Source: Piezodorus guildinii (lineage: Eukaryota > Arthropoda > Insecta > Hemiptera > Pentatomidae). From it: a stretch of 64,000 nucleotides of DNA. Of this stretch, positions 21,405-32,946 are shown in pieces (the stretch's first letter is position 1; the number at the start of each line of letters is the position of its first letter). A program made the position numbers and the translations under genes. The notes beneath the pieces are model-generated. The model was given only the letters and a program-made list of their open reading frames with translations, was not told the origin of the DNA and did not search any database. The DNA lies in NCBI GenBank assembly GCA_023052935.1, contig CM041297.1, positions 86,299,021-86,363,020 on the forward strand, read 5' to 3'.

Positions 21405-24135
21405 ATTTTTTTTTTTTTCTAGAAACAATTCTTTATTGAGTAATATTACAATCTGTCCAATTTAGGACATTTTTAATAGTGATAAAGTACAACATTCACA
21501 CGATATATACAAAACAATAAATTTATATAATAATAATACAATATACATATATACAAAACAAAATCAATAAAATATATACAAAAGTCACTCATACCTATAT
21601 ACAATTCACAAGCATACAGCACGTGAGTAGAGAATCTAGCTAATGCTAGAACTCCAATATACTGGTTACAAGAGGTCTCGAGGCCACTGCCGTTTCAACC
21701 TTCTAGGAGGATGGTAAGGATGTGTGGAGCCGGATAAGGATTGAGCTAGGGAATTAGGGTGATGGATAAGGTTCTGAGGAAATTTAGAGAATTTTAATGG
21801 TATAAAGTCTAAAATAAATGGAATATTTAGGTCGCGGTGTAAGGTATAGTATACATAATAAGGCGCATTAACTATTGTTCGGAGGACTTTGGATTGGATG
21901 CGTTTGATGTTAGAATGTTTAGCTGTCCCCCACAGTTCAAGTCCGTAGGTCTATATAGGTTTCAGTACTGTCTTGTATATTAGTAATTTGTTGTCAACTG
22001 TAAGATGGGATTTTCCGTTTAGTAGTCTGTATAACTGGCCGAATCTGCGGTTGAGTTCTTTTCTTTTAAGTCTTGTATGTGGGTTCCACGCCAGTATTTT
22101 GTCTAGTAAAAAGCCGAGATACCGGACTGTGTCTGAGGAAGGAAGCGGTATGGAATTGAAATTAACCGTTGGACAGGATTTGCGTCGAAGGGTGAATGTG
22201 ACGTGAGTGCATTTGCTTTCGTTCACCTTAATGCGCTAAGCATTGCACCAGTCTTCGACAAGGGAAAGGTGCTTTTGGAGATTTAGCGATGCTGCTTCAG
22301 GATCGGAATTGGATGACAAAATGGCGGTGTCATCAGCAAATGTTGCCAGAAAGGTATCGGGATCGGTAGGAATATCGGCGGTGTAGAGGATGTAGAGGAC
22401 GGGTCCCAAAACGCTGCCTTGAGGAACACCGGCCTCAACAGTATAATGTTTGGAAAATTCGGAACCACAGCGAACTCGGAAGGAGCGGTTTGACAGATAG
22501 GATCGGAGGACTAGGTATAAGGATTGGGGTAAATGGGTTTTGAGCTTGAAGAGCAATCCCGGGTGCCACACCCGGTCAAAAGCTTGAGCTATGTCCAGAA
22601 AGGCACCCGAACAATACTCCTTGCACACAAGGACGGGGGAAATGTGGTCCACAACTTGGAGTCCTTGCTGAACCGTTGAATGTTGAGGACGAAATCCAAA
22701 CTGAGGTGAAGGAAAATTTTGAAATTGGGCTAGGATTCGTTTTAGAAGGAGCTTTTCGAAAATTATAGAGAGGATCGGGAGCAGGCTAATAGGTCTGTAA
22801 GATGAAGTGCTATGAGAAGGTTTTCCTGGTTTTAAGAAAAGGATGATAGTTGAATGTTTCCATAAGAGAGGGAAATAGGTAGTGTACAGTTGTAGAGATA
22901 TGCAAGAAATGTAATGGCTTTGGGAGGAAGTTGTCTTAAGATCTGAGGAGTATGGAGGTCGTATCTTGGGGATTTACGGAGAGGAAGCTTTTTAAGAAGA
23001 TATTTGACCTCAGATGGATTAACTGCTTTAGGTGGTAAGGATAATGGTATTGGTGTAATAAGGAACTCTTCAACTGTTGCAGTATGGGTTGGATTGAGCT
23101 CAGGATCAGGAGTGAAAACTTTGGAAAGGTACTAAGCAAATTCCTCGGCTTTATCCTTATCGGAAGCAGCCCAGGAACTTTCACCGCGCCGGAGAGGGTG
23201 GGAAATGGTGTGGGATTTTAGAATTCTCTTCGTGACATTCCATAGGGAATTGCCACGAGTCGAGAGAAGGGAGAGGTAGGAATTGTAGGATTGGGAACGG
23301 AATATCGCCAACTCCCGCTTTAATTTTCTACAAAGAAAGTTTTAAGAGCGGCGATCTTCTGGGTGGCGGGTGCGTTGCCATAATGATCTGACTCGGCGTT
23401 TGGTGTTTATGAGGTCCTTCAGGTGTTGTGGTAAATGGCTTTTGTTAGGAATTCTATGGGATTGTTTGGGAGAGGAGGCAGTCCAGGCAGCTTGTTGAAT
23501 CGAGGTTGTAAAGGAATAGACGGCATCATCGAGGTCAGTTGGGGTTTTGAGAGGTACTCTGAGGTCAATATAATTGGTGAGGGTTTCGCGGAAGAGGTTC
23601 CAGTTGACAGGGCCTCTAATGAATGACGGTGGGAAAGATTTAGGAATAGGAGTTATGGATTCATTTAGGATTAATGGACTATGATCAGAGGATAGTTCAT
23701 CAAGGCGAGTTACGGAATAGTTCAGAGAGCCTAATCCGCTGTGGATGAAGAAGTCGAGGATGTCAGGATTACGGTTAGGATCTGTTGGCCAGTAGGTACG
23801 AGAATAGGGAGGTAGGAGTTGAGTGCAGACTGCAATGTCCGTCCACGAGAATTAGTGGTTCTGGAACCCCATTGTTGGTGCTTGGCGTTTAAGTCTGCAC
23901 CTAGAATGAAGTGATTCCCCAAGGAGTTAAGGAAGGATCCAAATTGGGCAGAAGAAATGGGATGTTTAGGAGGGCAGTATGCGGATGCGATGATGAGCGG
24001 AAAGGAAAAGGTTTTGATTATAATGGAGGTTGCTTGTAGGTAATCGTGGGTGGGAAGTGGGTGTAAGTGATGGGAGAGGGATCAGCGGACAATGACAGCA
24101 GTACCGGATCCGTATTGAACGAATTTGATAACGAA
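21405..24135 (-). mobile_element. Jockey family A LINE, copy 2 (longest copy)
   Basis: Minus-strand LINE with its poly(A) tail as a T-run at 21405-21418 and a polyadenylation-like AATAAAG just inside it. The 3' UTR extends to about 21950. Coding, with breaks, runs up to about 24130. The endonuclease part shows FVQYGSGTAVIVR, SAYCPP and FILGADLNAKHQQWGS (catalytic Asp/Asn region, about 23850-23920). The RT part (22236-22652) shows LDIAQAFDRVWHPGLL, GVPQGSVLGP and FADDTAILSS. The C-terminal part (21951-22226) has RYLGFLLDK and YKTVLKPI. The catalytic box is FADD here and YADD in copy 1. The 5' end is truncated within the endonuclease and abuts a family E sequence. Stops and frameshifts make it inactive. 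Confidence 0.85.
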
Positions 24136-24144
24136 GTGAAGAAA

Positions 24145-25712
24145 AAAAGAGTGAGCATATGTGTTTTATTTTTTTTCCCGTACACAAGAAAAGTAATATA
24201 AATGTATAATATGGCGTTGGACATCTTAACATTTTAGGCAAGAAAGTTTTATACAAAGCTGTAAAACGTAACGTAGAATGACGAAAAATAATAATTTCTA
24301 CTGTATGATTATTGAATCAGAATCACATGTTTTGGTCTAAAATTGAGACATTGATTTCCAAAAGGTAAAGCTGATATTTTCACATATTTGTATTCTAATG
24401 GTTTAGTTTTATCTAAATCCGTCATCAAATTTTATCTAAAAAACATTAACATCCTTTAAAAAAGTATTTAAATATTGCATTTCATTACAAAATATCCATG
24501 TTTCGTTCCAAAACGAACTTTATCCTATGTAAACAGATATAACCTTTCCTTTTATTTTCTTCCAAAAGGTACTATATTTCCGACTGTATGGCAGAATCAC
24601 CTAATGCCGTAATATATCACTATTAATTTATTGTTTACATCATTTTATAGATTTTTATAGGTTCATTTAGCACGCCTAGAATCACCGCTATTATTGTGAT
24701 CACTGGTTTTAACCTAATAATCAGTTTTTAGGCTATTTGGAACAACTTAGTTGCGTAGCTTTGGTTCTTTTAGGTTGTCAATTAAATTAAGTTTTTTCAT
24801 AGTATTTCTTCTTGCAGTAACATAAATTTGGTTTAAATTTTTTCAGATACTCACATTTTAATAGAATAATGGTATTTGATGCAGCAAATAGTTGGAATTA
24901 AGATTCCACGAACTTGCTAAATATGTGAAGAAAATTCGTGCCTGATCTAAATTAGTAGTCGATTTTTTTATGTAAAATAAAAGCTCAAAAGTTATTATTT
25001 ATCAGTATCTATGGTTAAATAGTGTTTACACGTCGTTAATAATATAGTTCAATTTGCTAAATTCACACAAATAGTAAATACAAGTTCAAAATAAACTTCA
25101 TTATTACATACTTTGTTATTATAGAGCCATAAATAGATATATTGTCTTTTGAATATTCACTTTCTTTATGAATAATAGATAATCAATGTAATTAACCAAC
25201 AAAGAAATATATTTCTCCGAGGGAGAATAAGGAAATACACATAGCTTAGTAATTAACGATATAAAGACGTTAGTTATCACTAATGTTGTATCAGGAAGGT
25301 TATAGTGACTGTTACCAACTTATATCGCGTTATATTCTTCCAAAAAGTACTATATCCCTTTTAATTATTTCCAAAAAGTACTATATCTATGTTTCGTCCC
25401 AAAAAGTACTATATCCATATTATATTGTTTACAATCATCGGAAAAGTGCAATAATTTGGAAAAATGAGTTGGGAACACACTTAAAAATCAACTTTTGATT
25501 TTAATAAAAAAAGAATCACGCAAATTGGTCCAATAATAAATAAATGACAGATTTTTGCATTCCCTGTAAAATTTTCTAAAGTGGATATAGTATCTTTTTG
25601 AAATCAAAGTCTCAATTGTTGAAACTCTGACCTTTTTCTCAAGTTTAACTTTATTTAGAAGTTCTTAAATTGATTTTAACGACGGATTTAAGTGAAACTA
25701 TATTTTTTTATA
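24145..25712 (+). mobile_element. Family E copy split by a family F element
   Basis: The left part (24145-24335) shows GAGTGAGCATATGTGTTTTA, GTAATATAAATGTATAATAT and the AATGACGAA block of family E. The right part (25613-25712) shows CAAGTTTAACTTTATTTAGA, TTCTTAAATTGATTTTAACG and ACGGATTTAAGTGAAACT. The family E 5' half is missing at the junction with Jockey A copy 2. Confidence 0.6.
24337..25612. mobile_element. Family F DNA element, long copy
   Basis: The left end AAATTGAGACATTGATTTCC AAAAGGTA and the right end TATAGTATCTTTTTGAAATC AAAGTCTCAATT are inverted repeats of each other. The same ends bound a shorter copy at 60853-61256. Internally there are several TTCCAAAAAGTACTATATC units (about 25335-25415). 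No transposase frame is present, so it is non-autonomous. Confidence 0.65.
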
Positions 25713-26130
25713 TTTATTTATGGTAGTTGGTGAAATGCATTATTTTAATCTAATTTTTTTTTTGATTTGAAGGAACGTATATTATATTGGAAACATATTA
25801 GTACGTAATCAATGGCGCTAAATATTAATAATCATTCTTATCAGTTTCTTATTTGCGATGATGTTCCATTTTAATTGACAAAAAAAAAAACAAAAAAAAA
25901 AAAATTATCTTCCTTATTGATTCAATGGTGCGTCAGTTAATCTAATAAATTACTAGAGATCAACATTCATGTACAAACCTGCTTGGATAGGAATATTTAA
26001 GGGATTCCCGTTATTAGTCAGAACTGCTTTCGATGAATTCATACAAATTTTCATTAGCAACATGAGTCACTCCATTGATAAGGCTAGTTTAAATTCTTGG
26101 CTCTGGAGACAGTGAATATTTCCTTCCGAG

Positions 26131-26225
26131 ATGGCACAGGGGCTGTATGCACTAATTATACTCCTTTTCTTGGGCGTTGAAGGATATCTGGTTAACCTGG
26201 AAAATTATGGATCGCCTTGGCAGAG
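26131..26225 (+). CDS. Probable signal-peptide exon of MBF2-like gene 2
   Basis: An ATG at 26131 opens 31 codons encoding MAQGLYALIILLFLGVEG, a strong signal peptide, followed by YLVNLENYGSPWQ. The exon then ends in AG|GTATTT, a plausible donor in phase 2. Phase and layout are the same as for the first exons of genes 1 and 3. It would join the exon at 27625 as AG|G (Arg). The assignment is an inference from phase, orientation, distance and composition, since the exon itself has no conserved domain. A TATA-like TTTAAA and an ACAGT initiator-like site lie upstream (26088-26113) at less than ideal spacing. Confidence 0.5.
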
Positions 26226-26427
26226 GTATTTATCATTAAAATTTTAAAAAGTCATTTTATCAACATTATCCAAAATGGACTCTTTAAAAAATATTTATGC
26301 ACTAATAATATTTTTATTTAATGATTTCTCAACTTCGACTATGGGTGCAAGTTGTTCGGTGGATTGTCTAGTAGACTTAAGATATGATTTGAAGGGCTAA
26401 TGAAATTTTTCATTAGATTCACCTTTA

Positions 26428-26480
26428 GCGCTCAGGTATGCCAGGTTAAAGTGGCTCAATCCAGTTTCTCGGAGTTAGTA
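26428..26480 (+). CDS. Candidate middle exon of MBF2-like gene 2 (boundaries unresolved)
   Basis: The frame AQVCQVKVAQSSFSEL resembles exon 2 of gene 1 (IMLTVRVAHSDYDV): both have a V-K/R-V-A-H/Q-S core. An acceptor at CACCTTTAG|C would be in phase with exon 1. I could not find a GT donor in the phase needed for the 27625 exon. Either the true boundary differs or the splice site is lost, which would make gene 2 a pseudogene or a two-exon variant. Confidence 0.3.
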
Positions 26481-26796
26481 TTTCCAGAGATTATACGTAT
26501 GTCGCTAATTCAAAACCAAAAATATCTTACATTCTTAACCTATACATCTCTTGTTTATCTCTGTATTCGATTAATACGAGATCTCAGCCCGCTAACCTCT
26601 ATTTTCCTTTAAACAGGACATCATCCTTTAAAAAGTCGATTACTTTACGTGCCACCTGGTTTTATGATATCCCTTCTCTGCTTTTTATTGAAATCTAAAT
26701 CCCGAAGGGTAATCTTTCGTAATGTGCCTATCTGTTTTATGTTGATCACTGATATTAAGTTGATCAATTCTAACTTTAAATCCTTCAATTCCACAC

Positions 26797-27505
26797 CAGT
26801 GACCTTAAATTATGGTGTCAAAATTGGAGGATAAAAATAAACTCCAATAAAACCCACTAAATACCTTTTTCCTACCTTTACCCTTCGTCACAAACCTATG
26901 ACATCCTGCCGTACAGTATTCTCAAATAAGCCTCCACTTGTCTCTGTTAAAAAGATCCGATATCTAGGTCTAAATCATGACAAACGTTTTACTTAGAATC
27001 CTCATACAGGATTGAAGCGACACGGCTACGTCAAAACGTATTGGACGAAACGCTCAAACCTTCCGCTTAACTAAAAGAGTGTTATTTACATGACTATCTT
27101 AAGACCAAGATGGACTTACGGTGTAGAGATTTGGGGCTCTACTAAACCATTAAATTATTTTCGTCTCCAATCTTTACAATAAAAAATCCTCAATGATCCT
27201 TATATTGTCACAGATAAACTCATCCATAAAGACCTTAATGTTCCATATGTTGCTGATTTGCTCCGAACCAATCACTCCATGACAAACTTCATTCTCACTG
27301 TAGTCCACTACTTTCAATCCTTGCTTCCTCTGCAATCCTGGATAATCCTCCGAGGCGTCTGAAAAGAAGATGGCCCCGGAACCTTCTTGTTTAGCATAGT
27401 TTTTGGAGAGCTGCCAATAGGTAGTATCCCTACATGTGGGCAGTACAGTTTATCCTGTATCACATTAACTAAATTTATTTTATTATACGGTTGTAAATAT
27501 CAATA
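26797..27505 (+). mobile_element. Jockey family B LINE, 3' fragment 2 (in the intron of gene 2)
   Basis: It begins within the RT palm (TTATGGTGTCAAAATTGGAG) and runs through the YLGLNHD-like block, CTGAAAAGAAGATGGCCCCG and the terminal GTTGTAAATATCAATAAATA. Many frame breaks are present. It lies in the same orientation as the gene. Confidence 0.8.
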
Positions 27506-27514
27506 AATATGTTT

Positions 27515-27605
27515 ATTTTTTCAATTCTAACTTTGTTTTATAGTTCTGAAATTGATTTTAACTAAAGACATGAGCGAAAGTCGTTTGTTGCCCTACCAGA
27601 TTTTT
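27515..27605 (+). mobile_element. Family E 3' terminus next to the splice acceptor of gene 2
   Basis: TTCAATTCTAACTTTGTTTT, CTGAAATTGATTTTAACTAA and GAGCGAAAGTCGTTTGTTGC, then CCAGATTTTTT, is a standard family E end. It stops about 20 bp before the acceptor of the terminal exon. Confidence 0.75.
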
Positions 27606-27624
27606 TAAATTATTATTTTTTTAG

Positions 27625-27910
27625 GTATTACCGACCTCGGAAGATGAGCTCAACATCCGATTTCTCCTTTTCTTTTGACAAACGCGGTTTCTTCGGGAAG
27701 GTGACGTTCGACATTGACATCGCCGTACCTCCTGAAATGATGACCAGGAACATCACCAACATAGACGTGAGGTTCGACCCTACTTCCGACCTGGACGCCA
27801 AGGTCTCCGTGACCAGAGGAGGCATGGGATACGATTACGCCACCTTGCACTTCCAATCGGAAGCGGATGCTGGAAAAATGCACGTCTACGTGATATTGGA
27901 GAGCAGATGA
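27625..27910 (+). CDS. MBF2-like terminal exon (gene 2)
   Basis: A strong acceptor (TTATTTTTTTAG|G) at 27624/27625 opens 95 codons ending in TGA at 27908-27910. The first codons (YYRPRKMSSTS) align with exon 3 of gene 1 (QYMNGKSITTK), and FFGKVTFD aligns with its FIGKVTVD. The MBF2-like core follows: RNITNIDV (with an NIT sequon), SVTRGGMGYDYATLHFQS and a final VYVILESR. The expected aromatic-G-aromatic core is partly changed (TSDLDAKVSV for GxGGxAxI), so this is a divergent member. The local G+C rise and clean frame argue for a real exon rather than chance. An ATG within the exon (27644) is unlikely to be the true start because coding continues upstream to the acceptor. Confidence 0.75.
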
Positions 27911-28340
27911 TCTTGACCAATATAAGGCTTTGTTATTAATTGTTAAATTATTTAAGCTATTGTAAATAATAATATATTTATTTTTTATATTCACTACTGT
28001 TATATTTTTGACCGGCTGCTTTTCTAAGACATAGGTTGTTTCAAAACCTAGATTAATTAATATATTTAATGTATTTAAAGACTATACTTTTTAAAGCCCA
28101 ATGGAGTCCTTTTCCAAGTTGTCGTGTTTACCAATATTAATAGTTATTAGGTGGCATGAAAGCGATTTTAAATGAGCAGAAGAATCTAATCAATACAATT
28201 ATTATTAAAAAAAGGAACTAACATAAATTTATTACCATTACTTTACAATTTAATAGAACATAGAAATATCACTCAGAATACTGAGGAGATCGTACTGCAG
28301 AATTTGCCATACAATATTCCAAAGCTATCTCAGCACTTCA
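27911..28340 (+). other. 3' flank of MBF2-like gene 2
   Basis: A+T-rich, presumably 3' UTR and intergenic. No canonical AATAAA is seen close to the stop, only AATATA-like variants. Confidence 0.4.
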
Positions 28341-28346
28341 GTCGGC

Positions 28347-28690
28347 TAGCGAAGATGGAATTTGTCTCAGGTGTTCTCCATCATCCACGAGTCCAATATC
28401 AGATCTCTGACGGCTTCCGTGGAAGGTCTTCCACTCTTCTGTCTCTGGAATACGACTGACCTCTTCTTGGGGAGGAAACACCTTCGTCGCCTCTATCCCC
28501 TCTTCTTTTAAAAATTATTGTATTTTGGAAAATGCCGATCTCCTATAACGATAAAGGACTGATACGGGAAGAGCCCGAAGTTAGCGGTCCAGCCTTTGTT
28601 CTTACTCTTGTCGGCTAGTAGCTGGGGTCTAGGAAGTTTCTGGGGTATCGCGGGGTACCCATGGGAAATTCAAGGGGAGCAGGAAACGCC
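28347..28690 (-). CDS. Possible terminal exon or gene relic, unknown product
   Basis: A GC-richer block with open frames lacking a start codon. From high to low coordinate, one frame reads GYPAIPQKLPRPQLLADKSK then GWTANFGLFPYQSF to a stop (about 28652-28507). A second frame from about 28506 reads KEEGIEATKVFPPQEEVSRI and on to IPSSLAD and a stop (about 28348). A GTAAGA donor-like site follows GACAAGA near 28595, and a TATAG acceptor-like site lies near 28540, so a 63-nt intron is conceivable. No family is recognised. It may be the last exon of a host gene, a decayed gene or chance. Confidence 0.25.
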
Positions 28691-28837
28691 TTTTGAACAT
28701 TTACCGACCTTAAAATTATCTAGTAATGAATTTACTCCTCTCATTATCCTCAATAAATAACATTACTTTGACTGATGAAATCATCTTATCATACCTTAAT
28801 CCACATTCAAAGCTTTCTCTATCTTGATATAATTTTT

Positions 28838-29708
28838 ACTTTCACTTGCCTATTGTATATGAAATATGTAGGAAGGGAAAGTATTGCGATCTTTAAAATT
28901 TTCTATTTCTAGTTTTCACAGAAAATACACGTTTTAGAGTTCCCTTTGTCTAAGTGACCTAGTCATATATTTGACAAATAAAAAATAAATATTTTAGAAG
29001 CGTATATGCCTGAAATATTACAGCAACTTTCTCAAAAAAATAGGTGAACCAGACAAGCCTTATAATACAGTAATTTTCGCAATTTATAACGATTCCTAAA
29101 AAATAGCTATAACAATCTTGATTAAATTCGTTATATGGATGTAAAATTAAATAAGCTCAAATATGATGTGCTTTTTCTCCAGATTTAAATAGTCTAAAAC
29201 GGCATAAATGCCGAATTAGATTTTCTATTTAGATAAATTACATCTTCCGAAGCACCTTTTAATTTGTAGGTTCGAAAAAAATAACCATATATTTATTGAC
29301 ATTGATAAAAACCGGCTAAATATGCATTTTGAATGAATTTGATAGCCACCTAAAAGGGAAAAGAGCAAACATATGTTTTTAAGGTAAACTGTTTTTTATT
29401 ATTTTTTTTTTCCGGACAAAATAATAGTAATATAGATGTGTGATATAGTTGGAGACCTACAGAATAAAAAAAAAAATGTTTTAGTAAGTGGCTGTAATGT
29501 AAAATGACGAATAAGGCATATACTTAGCGATTATTGTAAATAATAATTTTATATTATTATATTACTACATCTAAAACGCATGTTTCCAACGAAACTGAAT
29601 ATGATTCTTTAAAGTATTGTAAATTCTAACTTTATTTAATGATTCTTAAATTAATTTTAATAACTCGGGTAAGTTAAAGTCGTGTTTTGCCCGTACCAGA
29701 TTTTTTAC
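28838..29708 (+). mobile_element. Family E element, near-complete copy
   Basis: About 870 bp bounded by TTTTTACTTTCACTTGCCTA on the left and CTCGGGTAAGTTAAAGTCGT followed by GTTTTGCCCGTACCAGATTT on the right. The terminal ACTTTCACTT-CC and GG-AAGT-AAAGT motifs are inverted repeats. No open frame suggests a transposase. This is the best uninterrupted plus-strand reference copy in the window. Confidence 0.8.
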
Positions 29709-29795
29709 TCATTAAAATAATCACTGATCTCGTAAGTCTTTGTTTATTGTATTTGTATAAGTTTTAATCTATGAACCTTTCCTCTGGAACCTTTA

Positions 29796-29969
29796 AGAGC
29801 TGAACATGAAGGTATAAACAACTATCTGCTGGACAATCAGAGCTGAACATGAAGGTATATAAACAACTATCTGCTGGGACAATCAAGAGCTGACATGAAG
29901 GTATAAACAACTATCTGCTGGACAATCAGAGCTGACATGAAGGTATAAACAACTATCTGTTGGACAATA
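29796..29969. repeat. Minisatellite, four units of 42-47 bp
   Basis: Units start at 29796, 29839, 29886 and 29928. Each reads AGAGCTGA(A)CATGAAGGTA, then TAAACAACTATCTGCTGGAC and AATC, differing by one or two indels. Confidence 0.95.
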
Positions 29970-30390
29970 GATTCTTAGTTATGTTTTGAACGAAAAAAAT
30001 ATCACTGTATAAAGATCTATTTGAATGGTGGTTGATAATCAAAACATATACACACGTAAAGATATTGATAGGTGAACTGCAAAATATTGGGGAAATGAAA
30101 AGGCGTTAAAATTCGAAATCCACAATCGCATATCATGTATAACACTTCAGCTCAGAATCATTCTCATCATTTCATTTTATTATTTCTGTTATTTCTATTC
30201 CTACGAATATGGAAAGAATTAATACATAGAAATAAAAAATCTTAAAACCCATTCGAAAACAAAGTCTTGTTGTTAAATATAATTTGAATACATCAAAAAT
30301 ATTTAGTAAAAGTTAAAAAAAAAAAAAAAATCAAGTGAATTTAAGGATAATTTATAATAATTTAACTATTGCCTATACACATTTATAAAA
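29970..30390. other. Intergenic, no gene seen
   Basis: A+T-rich with a poly(A) run near 30317. Nothing recognised. Confidence 0.5.
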
Positions 30391-30394
30391 AATC

Positions 30395-31058
30395 TAAAGA
30401 GGGCAACACACGACTTTCACTAACCTCGGTTTTTAAAATCAATCTAAGAACTAATAACTATGATAGAACTCAAAAAGGTTTGAATCATTTGAAACATGTT
30501 TTAGATTAAATAATATAGAAATATAAATTTTATAATCTAACAATCAGTTAGTTTTATCGGTTTTTCATCTTTCTTCATAAAATTTAACAATATTTTATAC
30601 AATATCATATTTTTCTTTTCAACTGTATACTACAAATCTGTATTAAAGTTCTTGGGTTCAAAAATACAAAAATCGCATTAAAACAACATTATTTTGTTCT
30701 TTTTTTATTGAGATCATATGTCGTTCAACTGATATAGTTTTTTTTTGTTTTTTTTTTGCAATAGTTAGATGATATGGTTAATTTTTTGGAATGTTCAAAA
30801 TTAAAGGTACTTTAGAAGAAGAAAATTTTAATTATCGGTATTTAGGCCGTGTCAGACTATTTCAATCAGAATAAAACATACATGATATGAAAGCCATTTA
30901 AGCTTTACATCTATATTAAGAATTTAATCAAAATCATTAGAGCCGTTTTTGAAAAATCAGATATAGGTGCTAAAATATTTTAAAGTGGCACTTATGTTTC
31001 CTAGATTTTTATGAAAAAGTTGCTGCAACATTGTGACATTAAATTAGGAATTTCAGTG

Positions 31059-31065
<7 letters not shown>
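30395..31065 (-). mobile_element. Family E element (minus), 5' end missing
   Basis: It starts AGGGCAACACACGACTTTCA CTAACCTCGG, continues through ATCAGTTAGTTTTATCGG and GCCGTGTCAGACTATTTCAA, and breaks off after GATTTTTATGAAAAAGTTGC at a long T-run (about 31066-31092). Confidence 0.75.
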
Positions 31066-31091
<26 letters not shown>

Positions 31092-31092
31092 G

Positions 31093-31315
31093 TGAGTAAT
31101 CGAAATCCTGACTCAATTTTGTTTTAGTGATATTAATTTTTCTTTTGTTTTGCAGATTGGGCAATAAGCATTAGAGCTAAAAAAAAGTCGTTCATTCCAT
31201 ACGTACAGAGTAAAAAAAGTTAACTTAAATTACACATGGAAAGAAAAAAAAAATATATATATATAATCTTGGCCACATTCATACACTATATACAATACTC
31301 CCTCTTTAGTTCCTT
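31093..31315. other. Short non-coding stretch
   Basis: Nothing recognised apart from a short (AT)n run near 31253. Confidence 0.5.
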
Positions 31316-31622
31316 GTTTGTTTATTCGTTTAACATCACTTTATGCTACTATGGCTAATCGGACGATGTAGGACGACTCGGGCTAAGGGACGACTACAGT
31401 GGGAGTCTTAAATTTTGCCTGTCCAGGTTTTATTAGGATAGAGATCTTTAACGAGTACCTGACATCGCACAGGCTCGGGACCACCTTTTAACGTCCCCTC
31501 CGAAGGACGGCATAACTAAGGATTTTTTACTGCCATTAAAAAATCCTAGGGCCACCCGCAGATTCGAACCCGCGACCTTTGGCATAGGAAGCTGTTATGC
31601 TAGCAACTACGCTATGGGTGAC
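31316..31622 (-). mobile_element. SINE family D, copy 2 (best preserved)
   Basis: On the minus strand the head is GGGTCACCCATAGCGTAGTT GCTAGCATAAC with a perfect B box GGTTCGAATCTG. The central part contains GCCGTCCTTCGGAGGGGACG TTAAAAGGTGGTCCCGAGCC, similar to a core motif shared by many invertebrate tRNA SINEs (Snail-type core, from memory). A hairpin GGATTTTTTAATGGCAGTAA AAAATCC lies between head and core. It ends near TTAAACGAATAAACAAACA. Confidence 0.8.
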
Positions 31623-31647
31623 CCCTACTTCAGTTCCTTAACTTTTT

Positions 31648-32710
31648 CTTTGACCGAGTCTGGCGGCCGGCCGGAATTGCATTACAAGCTCCGTCTATTC
31701 CTCCTTTATACATATTTTCTTATTATCCAGGCCTACCTCGCTGATAGATCTTTCAAAATGAATCACATAGTTCCTATTCCTCCCTGTTTTCCTAATCTGC
31801 TGGTGTTCCTCAAGGCAGCATCCTAGGACCCGTTCTTAATACAGTCTATACAGCTGATATCCCAACCCATCCTAACACTTTCCTTTCTACCTATGCTGAT
31901 GACACGTTTGTGCTATCAGTAGATAATGATCCAGTTACTGCCTCCCACACTCTTCAATCCCACATCCGAAACCTTGAAGTTTAGTGCCGGAATTGGAGGA
32001 TTAAAATTAACTCTAATCAATCCCACCAGATAACATTTACCCTTCGTTCTGAACCATTGACTTCCTGCCCTATAGTATCCTTTCATGACACTCCATTAAC
32101 CCCTGTTGATCAAATTCGATACCTGGGACTTGACGAACGTCTACCTCGGAATCCCCATACAAGACTGAAACGACATGAAACTGCCCGACGTTTTCGACTA
32201 TGTCAACACTTACAGGACGAATGCTCCAACCTTCCACTTAATTACAAAAGACTCATTTATATGACCATCATAAGACCGATATGGAATAGAGTTTTAGGGC
32301 TCAACTAAACCATCGAATTATTCTCGTATCCAATCCTTGCAATCCAAAATCCTTCGGAAAATCCTCAATGCTTCTTATTTAGTCACATACAAACTCATTC
32401 ATAAAGACCTTAATATTCCATATGTTGCTTACTTAGCCCGAACCAGGTATCATTCCTCACATGAAAAACTCCATTCCTACTACAATCCATTAGTTTCAAT
32501 CCTTGCTTCCTCTTCTATCCCTGATAATCCTTCGAGGCGTCTGAAAAGCAGATGGCCACGGGACCTTGTAGTTTAGAATATGTTTAAAGTGCTGCCACTG
32601 GGTAGTGTCTCTACATGTATTTCATGACAGTTTTATATATTATCATCACATTTACTTGATGCATTTTTATTTAACGCAGTTGTAAATACCAATAAATATG
32701 TTTAAAAAAA
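31648..32710 (+). mobile_element. Jockey family B LINE, fragment 3
   Basis: It begins in RT motif A (TTTGACCGAGTCTGGC). It continues with LLYKLR-like, LADRSF and GVPQGS blocks in broken frames, CTATGCTGATGACACG (YADD, about 31889-31904), then IRYLG and YMTIIRPIWN (32057-32308). It ends GTTGTAAATACCAATAAATA TG. No intact frame. Confidence 0.85.
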
Positions 32711-32946
32711 AATTCTTTTCTCTAATGCCATACACTTGTATATACCGCTCAGTTAATTAAATGATTATGCACTGCATCATATGTAATTTTGAATCATTTA
32801 ATGAATAATCAATTATCATGTATTGGTAATGGGGTAGAAGAAAACTCAAAATACAAAAAAATAAATAAAAAATTGTATTATAAAATAAATTTAATGTACA
32901 GTTTTATAAAATAATTGGGTTGAAACATACGGAATCATTTAGCTTA

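Noticed and set aside
29796..29969. CRISPR-like spaced repeats
   Set aside because: Units are contiguous with no spacers, and the context is eukaryotic. It is a minisatellite.
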